The notes under the pieces: generated by a model
The model's database searches: none
Seen by the model: only the letters and a program-made list of their open reading frames with translations
Told to the model about the DNA's origin: nothing
Program-made: the position numbers and the translations under genes
In this document: one piece after another, positions 44,949-58,073 of the stretch
How positions within the stretch are numbered: position 1 is the stretch's first letter
How the letters are laid out: every line of letters starts with the position of its first letter
Assembly: GCF_010093815.1 (NCBI RefSeq)
Contig: NW_022985552.1
Location: forward strand, 1,027,736 to 1,091,735
Source: Pseudovirgaria hyperparasitica
Taxonomy: Eukaryota > Ascomycota > Dothideomycetes > Acrospermales > Acrospermaceae
DNA length: 64,000 nt
Direction of reading: 5' to 3'

Positions 44949-46150
44949 TGTTAGGACGGGAACCATAATAGACCTATATGGACTATTCTAATCCATGCAG
45001 CCACGTAGTGGCCAGAGCTGGGTTAAGTTAGCTAAGTTAAGCGAGGTTACTATATAAGTAGACCGTATAAACCGATTCCTACTCGTTAGGAATCAACCTC
45101 GTATAAGAGTAAGATTACTCTATAAATACATTCCTATATCTCTCTATAAACTATTAGACTACTATCCTACGTCTTTACTCTTTATATTTTAATTCCTCTC
45201 TATATAGTACGACGGTAGCTTATAGAGATAGCTCCTACTACGCGCTATAATACCCGTGGCACTACCTTATACGAGAGACTCTCTCTAAATCTAAACGAAG
45301 AGAATAGTCTCCCTACGACTACCTCTACTAATAAGTATACTCTATAGACTATTATACTAATAACTAGTACGGTATTCCGTATAACCGTAGAAGATTACCT
45401 AGATAATAAGGAAGGAGTCTATTATACTCCATCGCGGTCTAGTTTATACTATACTAGACCTATCCTTACTATAAGACTAGACCCTATTAACGTTAACGAA
45501 TTAATTCATTAGAACCGACTAACGTTAACCACGCCTCACGATAATATATATACTAAGCTATTGTAGAAGGCCGCTCCTATAGCCCTACATGTATATGTCC
45601 CTAGCTCGATTACATGGCTTTATTGTATATTTAAGGAGGGCGTTTTCCTTGGTCATTCTACTCGGCGCGCTTCCCCTATCACTAATATTCGACTATTCGA
45701 CCTTTTCTTACGTTCATGGGCCTCTATAGGTATTGATTATTAGGCTTAGCTATTAAAGAATTAATTGAGAGTATTATATAGACCCGTCCTATTATAAAAG
45801 AGAACTAATAAGAAGTCGTGCGTTCAAAGAGAACTCCTAATACCTAGGAGAGATACTTATAAGTTCGTCGCGACTACTATACTAGAAACATAGCTATTTA
45901 TAAAAGGGATATACGTAGCGATAGCTTACTATAATTTTAGAGGTCGTACCCGGACTATAAACTTATAGGGGGAGATTAGGACTCCGAAACTAGCTTAGGG
46001 GAAGTATATAGCGTGCCTAATAAGGTAGTCTAGACTTACTAGATCGAAGCTACGAGTCCGGAAAACAGGGAGTCTAGAGTCGCTAGGGGCTAGCCTCTTA
46101 AAAGTAGCCGTAAAAAGCATGCGCATGCTAACACGGGTGATAGCGCGACT
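44949..46150 (+). mobile_element. 5' fragment of an element 2-family retrotransposon, inverted
   Basis: An LTR-like segment at 44949-45186 begins TGTTAGGACGGG and ends TTTATA. About 1 kb of following sequence matches the 5' LTR and gag start of element 2 read in the opposite direction (shared blocks around the start codon, for example TATACTAATAACT and TCGGTCTAGTTTA-like runs). The similarity ends by about 46.1 kb. It is a diverged, truncated copy facing element 2 head-to-head. The right boundary is approximate. Confidence 0.65.
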
Positions 46151-46599
46151 CGAAAATGTCTTAGAGGAATAGAATATAAAATAGGGCCAGATGAAGTAGC
46201 AAAGAAGAGTTTAAAAACGATAAATATAACCTATTTAGTGCTACTATAGCTGTTATTTATAAACACGGCCACACGAGTATACTACTTTAGGAACGCCTTA
46301 CACAAAGATAATAATATAAGTAGAATACCGTGAACCTTATATTAATAAAGACGATAGTAATAGTTTACCTTATAAAGGGATTAGTTAACATAGAGAAGGG
46401 ATAATAGGTATTATAGGTAGACGCATTAGGCTAATCTTTAGTTAAGGTAATCCCTTAACTAATAACCTTACCCCTAGCGTCTCTACTAGTATATCTACTA
46501 CTAGTAATAGTACGATAGGAGCTTAAAATAATAACCTAGTAACTCGTAGAGAGATACTTAACTTCTTCGTAGTATTTACGCGATAAGGAAGGATAGTAT

Positions 46600-47450
46600 C
46601 TCTATCTACTCTAGCCCCCGAGCGCTTTAAAGAAATAAATATTATAGCCTTCCTTCGGAAGTATAAGGATATATATATAAACTACGAAGTTCCGCCTAAT
46701 AAGAAGATAATCTCCCTACCATTATACTACGAGGACCATCTCCGTTCTACTATTAAAGGAATAAGTAGGTTTTAGAAATAGTAGTAGGCCACGCTATATA
46801 AAGAATTATTAAAGGAATTCTCTCTATTTAACTCTGCCCTCGAGGAAGGCACTATCTACTTTATCTAAAAATACGTGGAAATGGTTAAAGTAGACCCATC
46901 CTACTCTCTCCCTATATACTACTCCTAGTATTATATTATTACGGAGAAACTTACGGCTAAAGAAAGCCTAAGCTCGTATTCGCGAATAGAGCTCTTCCTA
47001 GAAGAGCTACCTAATAGTCTTAAGGCTCGGGCTATAGAGAAATGTTAACTCACGATGGAAGTATATAGTTATAACTAGGTAATTATCTATAGCTTTATAT
47101 TACGAAAGGCTAGAGCACTTAAGGAACTAGCTCGTATTAATAAGTACTTAGCCGCACAAGAGCTAGCTATAGCTATATACTATAAATTAAAGATAGGGAG
47201 TAAGAAGACCGGCTTAGAAGAGTAGTTACATGAAGAAAGAAGAACTAATAAATTTAACTACCCCTCTCTAGTCGTAGTACACGTCGCGCTAGAATCGGAT
47301 AAGTTTAACGAGATAGTAGAGAGATTTAGTAAACTAGACCTCACGTTAATTAAGATAAAGTCCTACTTTACCTCTAATCCCTTATTCCTATCCCTTAAGA
47401 AGTATAAACCTAAGCTACTTTCGGCTATTATTAACTAGTAGGCGCGAAGG
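46600..47450 (+). pseudogene. gag relic of element 3
   Basis: Plus-strand readings include APERFKEINIIAFLRKYKDI, then NYEVPPNKKIISLPLYYEDH and ELFLEELPNSLKARAIEK, the retrotransposon-gag pattern common in fungal gypsy elements. Stops fall at expected Gln or Trp positions. Confidence 0.65.
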
Positions 47451-48659
47451 CTAAATCTTTTAGTATATCTCTAAGTACGAGGTATACCTATAGAACTAAC
47501 GTAAGTTTATCTATAGAATTATATATAGAATAGAGAATACGTCTCTACCTAAGACTTCTAAGAAGATATTATAGTCTAGAATAGGCCTCGAAGACTAATT
47601 ATATATATTACATGCGGAGGAGATTACCTAATATATAGATATCCGGAGATAGTAGGATATATTAGAGACGGATTACTAAATATTAATAGGGTATAAGTAT
47701 TCTAAGGGCGTTTTAAGGCAAATAGAGAAGAAATTCTATTACTACCCTCCTTAGTAGGGCTATAAGCTACTCTATAAGCTATCTAGAACTACGTAGTAAC
47801 GGTTTAAAACGGCCTAAGCTAGTACAGAGGAGGAGTAAAGGTTTCTACGTCTATAGTAAATATTAACGCTTCATAGGGAGTGCTAGTATATAGTATTAGT
47901 ATAAAACCTACGAAGGGTCTCTACTAGGCCTTAGCGGATAGTAATTTAGAAGAAGAAGTTACGTCGCCCGAGAGTAAGAAAGATAGATATATAGAATTCT
48001 ACGAACGCTTTAACGTAGCTAGTAATAGATATATCTATAAGAAGATAGCTCTAGAAGAGCCTACTATACTCGTAATATCTAGAAGGGGGATTATGAAGAG
48101 TATATCTAATTATACCAATGAAAGAAAGATCGCCCGTCTCTACGGAATGCGTAAAGGGTAGTACATAAGGATTATTAAGGAATAGAAGGACGGTAAGAAG
48201 AGTAGCGACTAGAGAACGTCTAAATAAGAGCTAATAGCGCTAGAGGATAAGATAGATAAAGGGGATAGCCTAAATCCTAGTTAAAAGGCACGTATCTAAG
48301 GCGTTAAGCTTAATAACTATCTACACGAAGGATAGCGGCTAAGTATAGAAGCTAGCGAAGTATAGCTAGTGCGCGTTCTAGGGATAACTATAAATATTAC
48401 TATTAGCGAACTATTAAGCCTTAATAGTAACTTATATTATATAGTATTTAAGAAGGGCGCCTCCGACTTTATAGCTAGAGAGGTCTATAAGGCTTAAGAA
48501 GAGAGAGCTAAGAAGAAAGAAAGAAACGACTATACTATAGCTCCCGAGATAAATAAACTTAATATATTAGTACCCCTCTATACTATAGGGACGGCTATTA
48601 TATAACGAGATATTAATTAGCTTAAGAAAGGGATAGTAAGGCTAGTAGCTAAGTATCTA

Positions 48660-48960
48660 AGGTACCCCGTAGAAGTTAGTTCTAAAAGGGCGACTAGTAT
48701 AGTAATATTTAATAGTGGTGTATAGGTAAATAGTATTCGACTAGATACTATAAGGCGTCTTAGGCTAGTAATATCTTCGCTTCTACTATATATAAAGAAC
48801 TCGAGTTTAGTTAGCGCTACTTAGTATAGTACTCTATTTATAGAAATAGTATAGTAATACCCTATCCGCATAGGTCGGATCGTTATAGCCACTTTAATAT
48901 TTATATATAGCGAACTTAATTATAACCTTATCCTAGGGAAGCTATATACTAGATAGGCCT
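48660..48960 (+). pseudogene. Aspartic protease relic of element 3
   Basis: The plus strand reads VIFNSGV, a stop, VNSIR, and later YNLILGKLYTR. This fits the retropepsin pattern DSGAxVN...LG. The catalytic Asp codon at 48711 is now AAT (Asn), a G-to-A change. Confidence 0.65.
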
Positions 48961-49148
48961 TACTTACGGTATAGAGGTTAGCCTCTAGATAAGTACTCTT
49001 AATAGTCTACTCCGTATATAGATAAGAATATATAACTTTTAAAACTAGTCTAGATAAGTATATTCTAGTCTTAGAGAAGGAGGGTAACTCCGTAGCTAGA
49101 GACTAACTATATAGTAGAGTATATCGCCGGAAGCCGGAGTTAAGCCGG

Positions 49149-49181
49149 ATTATTAGTTAAGGGCTACCCTTAACTAATAAT
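49149..49181. repeat. Perfect 33-bp hairpin (15-bp arms, 3-nt loop)
   Basis: Arm ATTATTAGTTAAGGG, loop CTA, then the exact complement arm. An identical copy lies at 63839-63871. Here it falls between the protease and RT relics of element 3. Confidence 0.8.
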
Positions 49182-49879
49182 CCATACTAAATAGGGTCCG
49201 GTAAACCTACTAACGAAGAGAATAGGCTATACTTTTATATGGATATAGAAATAAGTTATATAGAGTTACTTTCCGAGAAAATCCGGCCTAAAAATATTAC
49301 TTAGTTATTAAGAAAAGATAACTTAGCCGCCCTAGTTACGGTGGTAAGGTATACTACCTTTATATATAAATAAGGTATAATAATAGAACGGCTTATAGTA
49401 GGCTCTACCGGCCTCTAAAGACGGTATTCATCTAGGGTATTAAAGGGATTTAGTATAGCTACTATATATAAAAGAAAGGGAGTTAAAGTATACCCTATAG
49501 ATGACTCCGAAGCCCACCGAAAGGTTCCTAGGAATCTATTAGGGTATCTAGACTAGCGTGAATAAGTAATCGCATAGTAGGTACTTCTTCTAGCCGTCCA
49601 CCTAGGCCTTAACGCGTTTAATAGGCTAATAGAGCCTTAAAGGGTAACTATCCCGCTAGGAATACGTCTAATGTCTCTACGTATAAGTTAGCTAAAGATT
49701 AGAATAGAGCTATATCCCGTAGAACTTAAGTTACTATATACGATCTTATTATATCGCGAGGAAGTACTAGTATGGGAATTCTTATACCTTAGTAAATTTA
49801 ATAAAGAGGTAGCACCTCCGTAGAAGATCCGAACGGTAGAATATAAGGTATAGTAGGCTAAGAACTTTAATATTCCTAG

Positions 49880-50352
49880 AGCCCTTTATAGGAAGGTACT
49901 TATAATCCTAAAAGAGCGTCTTAATAGCGGAAGGCTCGAGCCCTATAGTAGTCCTTATTAAAACGCCTATTTTCTTATAGAAAAGAAGAAGGAAGCTAAT
50001 AAGGAGCGAGATTATAGGTTAATTAATTCGGCGATAGAAATTAACTAAGTTACTATTCGTGATACGGCCACGCCGCCCTTATATAAAGAGTTCTCGGAGT
50101 ACTTTACGGGGATAGCCGTCTTAATGTTTACCGACTTCTTCTTAGAATACGATTAGATTCTATTAGTAGAGTATTACCGAGACTTAACGGGGTTTATAAC
50201 GCCCCTAGAATTACTATATAGGATAATATTACCTTAAGGGGCCACTAATTTAGTAGCTTAGTTCGTTAGGATTATATTAACTATTATATAAGAATATATC
50301 CCGGAGAGGGCTCTACTATTTCTAGATAACTTAGGTATTAAAGGACCTATAA
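49880..50352 (+). pseudogene. Reverse transcriptase relic of element 3
   Basis: The plus strand reads ERLNSGRLEPYSSPY, FLIEKKKEANKERDYRLINS, VTIRDTATPP, then LPQGATN-type residues with Gln codons changed to stops, and FLDNLGIKGP. This is a gypsy RT with its second catalytic Asp changed to Asn. Confidence 0.85.
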
Positions 50353-51865
50353 CGAAATATAACTCTAAGAAGGCTCTACCTAGAATTTATAGATATATCC
50401 TAGAATATTTAATTAACGTAGATAAGGTTCTCGCGGATATAGAGCGCGCTAGATACGCCCTAAGTAGTAAGAAGACTTAGTAGTATATTAAAGCCGCTAA
50501 CGTTATAGAATACGTCTATAATATTAAAGGGAGGCGACCGAGTAATAAAAAGGTTACTACTATTAGGGACTAGAAACCCTATAAAAACACGACGAATGTG
50601 CGAGCCTTCCTTAGCGTTTATATATATTTCCGGATATAGATCCCCGGGTATACTATTATTATATTACTACTATTTATACTATTAAAGAATAAATCGGCCT
50701 AGTAGTAGATAGCTAAGGAGTAGACCTCGATAGACGCGCTAAAGATAGCTCTAACTACTACTCCCGTACTAATAACGTTATAGTACGGGATAGGTATAGA
50801 AGATATAATTCTAGTAGTAGACTCTAGTAACGTTAGATAGGGAGCTACGTTAATATAGGAGAACGAGAATTATAAATATTAGCTATCGCGGTATAATAGA
50901 GGAATATAGTTAAAAGCTAAGAGAAACTACGATACCGTGAAGCTAGAGTACCGAGCCCTCCTCTACGCGTTATAGAAGTTCTAGTAATATCTCTATAGCA
51001 CGCACTTTATTATAGAAATAGACGCGAATACTCTAGTCGCTTAAATTAACCATACTATAACTAACTTACTAGGGGCGCTCGTTACTAGGTGGCTCGCGTA
51101 GATTTAGCTATAGAACTTTATAGTTAGGCACGTACCTAGAAAGCGTAACATAGTCGCTAACGGTATCTTACGGATATATAAAGGAGAAGAACTACTAGAT
51201 ATCTCTACCTTTAACCTAGACGAGTTTATAGATATAGCTCTATATATAGACGTACTAGAGACGTTATTAATTAAGCCCGTTAGCGGAAGAGATTATATAA
51301 TAGAGATACTCGACTATACCGCTATTAAGTCTCCCTTAATAGATAAATATAGCGATAAATAGTAGAGGATTACGAAATACCTTACTATACTTAAGAGGCT
51401 AATCGATCTAACCGACCGAGCGTATAAGGCCTTTATAACCGACTACCTAAAGTTCCTTATATATAACTAAATACTCTAGCGGAGAGGAGATAGATATCGC
51501 TAATATATATAAGTAATTAAGGATCCGAATACTAGGGTACGTATAATTACCGCTACTTATAATAAGATAGATTATAGAGGTAGTAAAGGGACCCTTAGAA
51601 GAATTAAGAATAAGTATTAGTAGATAGATATATATAGAGACGTGCGATAGTATATAAAAACCTATAATAAATATTAACGACGAAGTAAACTCCTCGGAGG
51701 TCTTAATAAAGGGCTCTACTACGTTATAATGCCTATTCTTTAGTAAAGAATATACTTAGACGTAACGACGCTACTACCTTCTATAGAGTATAGTAAAGTG
51801 GTATCTATACGAGAATAGCTAAGCGGATAGACTAAGGCGGAGGCATATACGGCGGCCACGTCCAT

Positions 51866-52085
51866 AGTCGTCGTAAAGTTCCTCTTTAAGAACGTGATCT
51901 ATAGATACGGAATCATTCCTAAAATCACCTATAACGGTAGTAGAGAAAATATAGATACTATAGAGGAGCTCCTCTAACTCTATAGAATTTATTAGAAGGT
52001 TATATCTACGTATAATCCCCGAGTAAATAGAATTATTAAGAGAAGTTTTATACTACTCGCTAATGCTCTCGCGAAGATAACTAAT
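51866..52085 (+). pseudogene. Integrase core relic of element 3
   Basis: The plus strand reads VVVKFLFKNVIYRYGIIPKI, then NGSRENIDTIEELL and STYNPRVNRIIKRS. This matches the second half of the DDE integrase core (TDNG...QxxxxY.P..NG..ER), with Gly and Glu changed by transitions. Confidence 0.75.
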
Positions 52086-52505
52086 AGTAGATTTAAGAAC
52101 TAGCCCGGCCACCTCCATGCGGTCGTCTAGGTAGATAGAATAACGACACGTGCTAGTATAGGGTATAGTATCGTATACCTCGTGCTCGGCTATAAACTAA
52201 TCATGCCTATTAAAGTCGAATTCGAGTCGCTCTAAATACTCCCTTAGGACGAGGTGTAATTAACGTCCGACTTACTCGCTCTTCGAGCTAGATAACTTAA
52301 GAGAAGATCCGAGGATCTTAAGGAGGCCTATACCTACGTAATATAAACGCGTAAGGAATTAAGAGAGGCATAGAATAATAACTATTACCTTCGTTAAGAG
52401 TCGTTACTAGTTAATATAATTATCCTCCTTTACGACTCGTAGTAATAAAAGGATATAGAATAGAAGCTAAGGTAGTATTAGAGGGGGCTATATAGAATCC
52501 AGTCC

Positions 52506-52700
52506 GTGTTTAATTATACTTATAAGCTCGCGGAGCTTAATAGAGCCATACTTAGAGGGACGTTTCCTAGCCATAGGTTAAAGAAATATTTTATAAGAAA
52601 TATAAGTAATAAGAGTTATAACGAGCCCTCGCGACCACTAATCGGAAGAATTACCGAGGAAAATAAGAAGAGTAGTAATAAGGAAAACTATTATAAATAA
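52506..52700 (+). pseudogene. C-terminal pol fragment of element 3
   Basis: An intact 64-codon frame including YKLAELNRAILRGTFPSHRL, typical of the very end of fungal gypsy polyproteins. It is a surviving fragment, not a gene. Confidence 0.6.
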
Positions 52701-52872
52701 CTTACGGAATACCTTAACGACGCTACACGAACCCGGGTGGAAGTGGTAATTTCTACTCCGTAAGACTTTAATAGAGAAGAATATTTACGTTTCCCTAGAA
52801 TTAACATCTCCTTCTAGGGGATAGAAGTTTTTTTAAGAAGGGAAGGGATACTTATAAAAGTAGTCTTATAAC

Positions 52873-52950
52873 GATAAACTCCATTATCGAAAAAGGATAA
52901 TAAACTCTATTATCGAAAGAGAATGATAAACCCTATTATTACTATAAAAT
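52873..52950. repeat. Short tandem repeat GATAAACTCCATTATCG-like
   Basis: Three imperfect copies of about 25 bp sharing gataaact(c/a)...attatcgaa. It may belong to the 3' untranslated part or LTR of element 3. Confidence 0.6.
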
Positions 52951-53172
52951 AATAAAACTTATTATTAAAGTAAGTAATACTCGAAAGAAGATATAATGGC
53001 GTTTACGCGAATTCCATCTACTATACATTAAAGCCGGTCGTATAATCGAAGCCTATCTATTAAAGGCCTATTTCGTTACTATAGAACGGGCCCTATTAGG
53101 AACTAATAAGAAAGAAAAGAAGGAGAAGGTATAGGAGAAAAAGATACTTATAGAAAGTCTTATAAGGATAAG

Positions 53173-53280
53173 AATATACCCGGTATCTATTCATTTATAG
53201 ATTCCGCTATATACCCGGTAGACACATTTATTTATAGATTTCCTATATACCTAGTATATATTTATTTATAGATTCGACAC
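53173..53280. repeat. About 36-bp tandem repeats, 3 copies
   Basis: Units contain tatacccggta followed by atttatttatagatt, with substitutions between copies. The array lies just left of the complete element at 53439. Confidence 0.6.
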
Positions 53281-53438
53281 GTATACGGGCCTATAGCCGT
53301 TAGTAAGGATCATTTATAAAAATTACTATATACCCGGCATTTAAGGAGGCATAAAAAGAGAACTTAAGATAGTATATAACTCTTCCCTCTTATACCTCTC
53401 TATACCTCCTTAATTAATAAAACCTTCTCCTCTACTTC

Positions 53439-53666
53439 TATAAGAATAGGGTTATTAGATAGTAGTATAGTTAGATAGAATAATAGGGTGTATTCTATTA
53501 CAGAACGAATTACTACCGAACCCTTTCGGTAGGAATCCGAGAGTATATATATAAAGGGACGCCGATCTATCTAGCACGTGACTATTTACCGCCCTTCACG
53601 TTACCTTCTAACCCTATTAGCTAAGGTACGTGTAGGTCGGGTTCTATCTAAGGCTAAGTCCTAATA
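53439..53666 (-). repeat. 3' LTR of element 4 (228 bp)
   Basis: Starts TATAAGAATAGGG (partner: TGTAAGAATAGGG) and ends AAGTCCTAATA (partner ends AACA). It contains a TATATATATAAAGGG motif that reads as a TATA box on the plus strand. Confidence 0.9.
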
Positions 53667-54150
53667 ATTATCCCTTCCCTCTAGGAAGCTGCCCTTAGTA
53701 ACCTAGATCGTTACCTATCCCTATATCCCTATCCTAAGTCTTATAAGACCTTAGTCGTTCTCTACGCTTCGTCTTAGATACTTACTAATATTTACTAATC
53801 TAAGATTTACATAAGCGTTTTCCTAACAAACTAGATTTTATCCATCTTAACTTCTTATATAGGTGAGATTACCTAATTAGGCCTAGCGTATCACGTAATG
53901 TAATTAGGTAAGCCCGGGTGCTACCTATATTAAAATCTTTTCTTAGAAATATTCCTTTCTTTAAAAAACTTCTTAACTCTTTATAGAGTTTTTTAGATTA
54001 TTAGGTATATTACCCGATCCTTATAGACATAGATTTATATAGATTTACTATAATTTAGTACGATTTACGCAATTTACTAATTTTCGTGCCGTCCTTAGCT
54101 AGTAATAATATAATTTATAATAATCCGCATAAATTAATAATAATCTTAAT

Positions 54151-54900
54151 ATGGTTTCCCGAAATCTCGATACTCTAAAGTAATTAGCGCGGAAATAGGC
54201 GCCTTCGAATAATCCCTATCTCGTATGCGTTACCGATATGTCGAAAGTTATTAATCTACCCCGACCTAGGCCGGGCTCTAATAATCTAGCCATATATTAT
54301 TATAGTTATCGCTTTCCGTTATACATTACTCACGGTAGTACTAAATCTATAATATATGGTACTTATATAACTAAGAAGCGTTATTACTTATAGGTATTTA
54401 AGTAAGTTCGAAGAACTTTACGTAGATTTACTTATATTAGTATAGATTACTACTAGGCCTCTAGTAACCCCTACCGATAAGGAGCGTGGTACTACCGATC
54501 GCAACGCCTTAGAGAAGGCTTTCTACGAGCTATATACCTAAGGTAAGGGTTACGCCTAGGAGTACGATTCTAATAAGATCCGTAAGGATTTATTAGAATC
54601 TACTATAGCTATTATTACCGCGATTACTAGGTAATATCATTTTTCTTAAATCGTTATAGATTCTTACTAATATATATTAATCTCTATAATAGTGCTAAAA
54701 TCTCTACCACTTCGGACTTCTTTCTATATACCGGCGATATTAGAATTCCTAGAAAAGGTTCTAGTAAAAAGGCTAAGGTTCCTTCCTCGCGTATACTAAA
54801 GAGCTATAAATTTAGGGAAGATGGCTCTAATCTAGAGGTTTCTATACTAAAGGTATATGGTTCTATACCGATCGTTAAGTCTTTTCGCTGATTTATATAA
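54151..54900 (+). pseudogene. Opposite-strand reading-frame relic beside the 3' LTR of element 4
   Basis: From an ATG at 54151 the plus strand reads MVSRNLDTLK, a stop at a likely Gln, and then readable segments such as DMSKVINLPRPRPGSNNLAI, FPLYITHGSTKSIIYGTYIT and VRRTLRRFTYISIDYY. Further open segments follow to about 54.9 kb. The interruptions in the part I translated are TAA/TAG, as for decayed Gln/Trp codons. It lies about 480 bp inside the 3' LTR and runs opposite to pol. The family is unknown. Confidence 0.45.
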
Positions 54901-57900
54901 TTCTTAGCGTGCCTACGCCGGTCCGTCCCTCTCCGTCCCGGGTCCCGCCGCTCTATAGGTTTCTATAGAGGAGTTTATAGCTATAAGGCGCGCTATATAG
55001 AATTTATAGCGTCGGAATAAAAGGCTAGAGACTTATATTATAAAGCTCTATACTATACTAAACAAGAACTAGCGAAAGGAATTAGATATAACCATCACGG
55101 TAATTAGTACTTCTACTCCTACTCCGACTTAATCGGTTTGGATCTATACTAATCGGTACTAACATATCTCTTTTATCTAGCGTTTTTGGTTTTTCGGTTT
55201 TAATTTTAAAGCGATCTTACTTCTTCTAGATAGATTAGTGCGAGTTTATATAGATCTATATAGATCTTTATATTTTCTTCTAGCTTTCTTAATTTTATCT
55301 TTCTTTAATAATAACTTCTTTAATCTCTTTAGTAATCTATACCGATCTATACTAATCGGTACCGATTTTCGATGTCCATTTCTCTTAGTAAATCATTTTT
55401 CTAAGTCTCTTTTTTAGTTAAATTTTTTAAAGTTCTAAGTTTAAACTTTCTAAGGAAGTTCCTTAATTCCTTAGAATATTTTAAAGATCTATATCTCTTT
55501 CACCTTCTTCCTTTTAGGCGGCCGTCCTCGGCGCTAAACTATACTAAAAAACGTCGAATCGCTATACTTTAGTATAATTCTCTACGATTCCGCGGCTTCC
55601 TTTACTAATCACTACTTATATACTAATATCGCTACTTTACTAATGTTTATTATAGGTTCCCAAGTATCTTTATTAGGATTATATCCTTTCTAATAAATCT
55701 TATATAGCCACGTACCATCTTCGGCGCGTTACTAGCTAAGTATCTACTTAACTTCGTAGATATCTATACCTTCTTACGTAACTACTTTATATAGTATCTA
55801 TTCGGAATGATCCGGTAATAATAAGGTATAAAATAGCTCGAGAAGCGTAATATAGAATATATTATATATCTTTAACGTAGGAGGGAGTTATAACTCGTAC
55901 GCCTGGTTATTAATTACACGAGTAATCTCATATAGACCTATTATCATATAGTTAAGCTTCTTCTTTAGCCTGATACTACGAATATTCTTACTATTTAGTA
56001 AAACTTTATCCCTAACATTAAAGATTATAGGTTTTCTACCCTTATCATAGTGCGATTTACTATAATTTATAGCATCTTATAGTAACTTTATAACGCTTCT
56101 TTACATTTAGAATAGTTCTATAGTAATTTCTATTACTTTAACGTTAGGTTATTCTACTTTAAACTAAGTCCCTAAGAACTACGCATTATAGTTCCGACCG
56201 AAGTTTACTTCGAACGGACTTACGTAGGTTAACATATATCGGCTATTATTATACGCGAATTCCGCGACATAGACTAACCTTATCTAGTTATCCTACTTAT
56301 AGTTATAATATACACGTAAATACGCCTCGACTATCTAATTCTACCGCTCCGTCTATCTATCTATTTATAGATAGAACGTAGTACTAAGTTTCCGCTTAAT
56401 TCCTAGCGTATAGTAGAAATCCTTCTAAAATTTGGATATTATCTACGGACCTCTATCCAAAACTATGCCGTTCGGTATACTATAGAGCCGGACTACGTCA
56501 CGGAGTAGTATATCTATAAGATCCGGTACTTAGATCGTCTTTCTTATAGAGATATAGTATAATATCTTCGTAAATCTATCTAGAACTACGAGTAAACTAT
56601 TATAAATATACCTAGAACACTTACTTAGGGGTAGATCTATAATAAAATCCATTAATAATTCCTTCTATACCTCCTTTCGCATAGGTAATGGCCTTAATTC
56701 ACTATATAGTAAGTGTCTATATACTTTCGTATGCTGGTAAACGTTACACGTTTTTACGTAGTCTTTTATATATTTATAAAGACCCGGCTAGTCGTACATC
56801 CTTCGGATTAAATTAACCGTTCTTATAACGCCGAAGTACTCTACTAACGTATAATCATGCTATTCCCTTAAAATATTAATTTATAAGCCGCCTTCCGGCA
56901 CGTAGAGTCGGCCTTAGAAGTAGATCGCGTCTGATCGTCGTTTCTACCTTAATAACTACGGCGGATCTATAGCGCTTCCTTTTATACTTATAACTTTCTT
57001 TACTAATATATCGGAATTCTAGGTAGATTTAATTAAGTCTTTAAGGGTTTTCTTAGTTTCTTAGATGTTTATTTAGATTACTTAATACCCGCTCTAATTC
57101 CCGCGGAGAATCGCCGAAAGTGTCCTAGCTTCTAGCATTCTATTAGATAACTAGTCTTATAGTATCTAAAGTATAGTATAGTCTAACTTACACTAACTAT
57201 CTACGTTATTCTATAACGATTTCTTATAATCTTTACGCTGCGATAGAGGATTAGCTTTATTCTCTCTTCTAGCTTTATATAAGATTTTAAAGTTAAATAT
57301 TAATATCCACTTAGCCCAACGTACTTATCGGCGATTAAGGACCTTGGTTAATATAAAGTAACGTAGATTTACGTAATCCGATAATAATTCGATCTAATAT
57401 ATAGAGCCTTCTAAATAATATCGCTATTACTTAAAACTCTTAACGATTATAAGTAGTTCCTAGTTATACGTGTTATAACGCGTCTCTATATCCGCCATTT
57501 TACGGGAAAAGAAAGCGACCGGGTGCTATTATACCTTATCTTTCGTATCTTTATACGGTTAACTAATAATTCTAGTAATTATGAATTCTAACGCGTTAGT
57601 TTCGACCCGAATATACTTCTTAGGATTAAAATACCTAAGAATTAGTATAGTTATAAAGTAATTCTTTAACGATCGGAACGTATCTCGCGCTTCCGGCGTT
57701 AACTATATCTTAACCGACTTAGCTTTACGCTATACTCGCCCACCTATAGAGATTTTACCGCCATTCTCTATGAGTTTATTAAGCGGCGCCGTAATTCGTA
57801 AGAAGCCTATAATGAATTTACGATAATAGTTTACGAAACCTATAAATATTCTAATTTAACGTATAGTAGTAGGTTCTAGCCATTCCATGATGGTCTTTAC

Positions 57901-58073
57901 ACGCTCTAGCTCCATTTTTAGGCCGCCATATATTATAATAAAGCTAAGAAACCTAACTTCTTATTAGTGAAACTTATATTTAGATAATTTTACGTAGAGT
58001 TTATACTACCTTAGACGATTTAGTACTAATTTCACGTGTTCTTTATAATCCTATATACTATCGGAGTAAATTA

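Larger units (their letters stand above)
46150..53438 (+). mobile_element. Ty3/gypsy gag-pol relic, plus strand (element 3)
   Basis: Plus-strand gag, protease, reverse transcriptase and integrase traces appear in gypsy order between 46.6 and 52.7 kb. A purine-rich stretch near 52830-52850 could be the polypurine tract. I could not find matching terminal repeats at the two ends, so the limits given are those of neighbouring elements. Confidence 0.65.
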
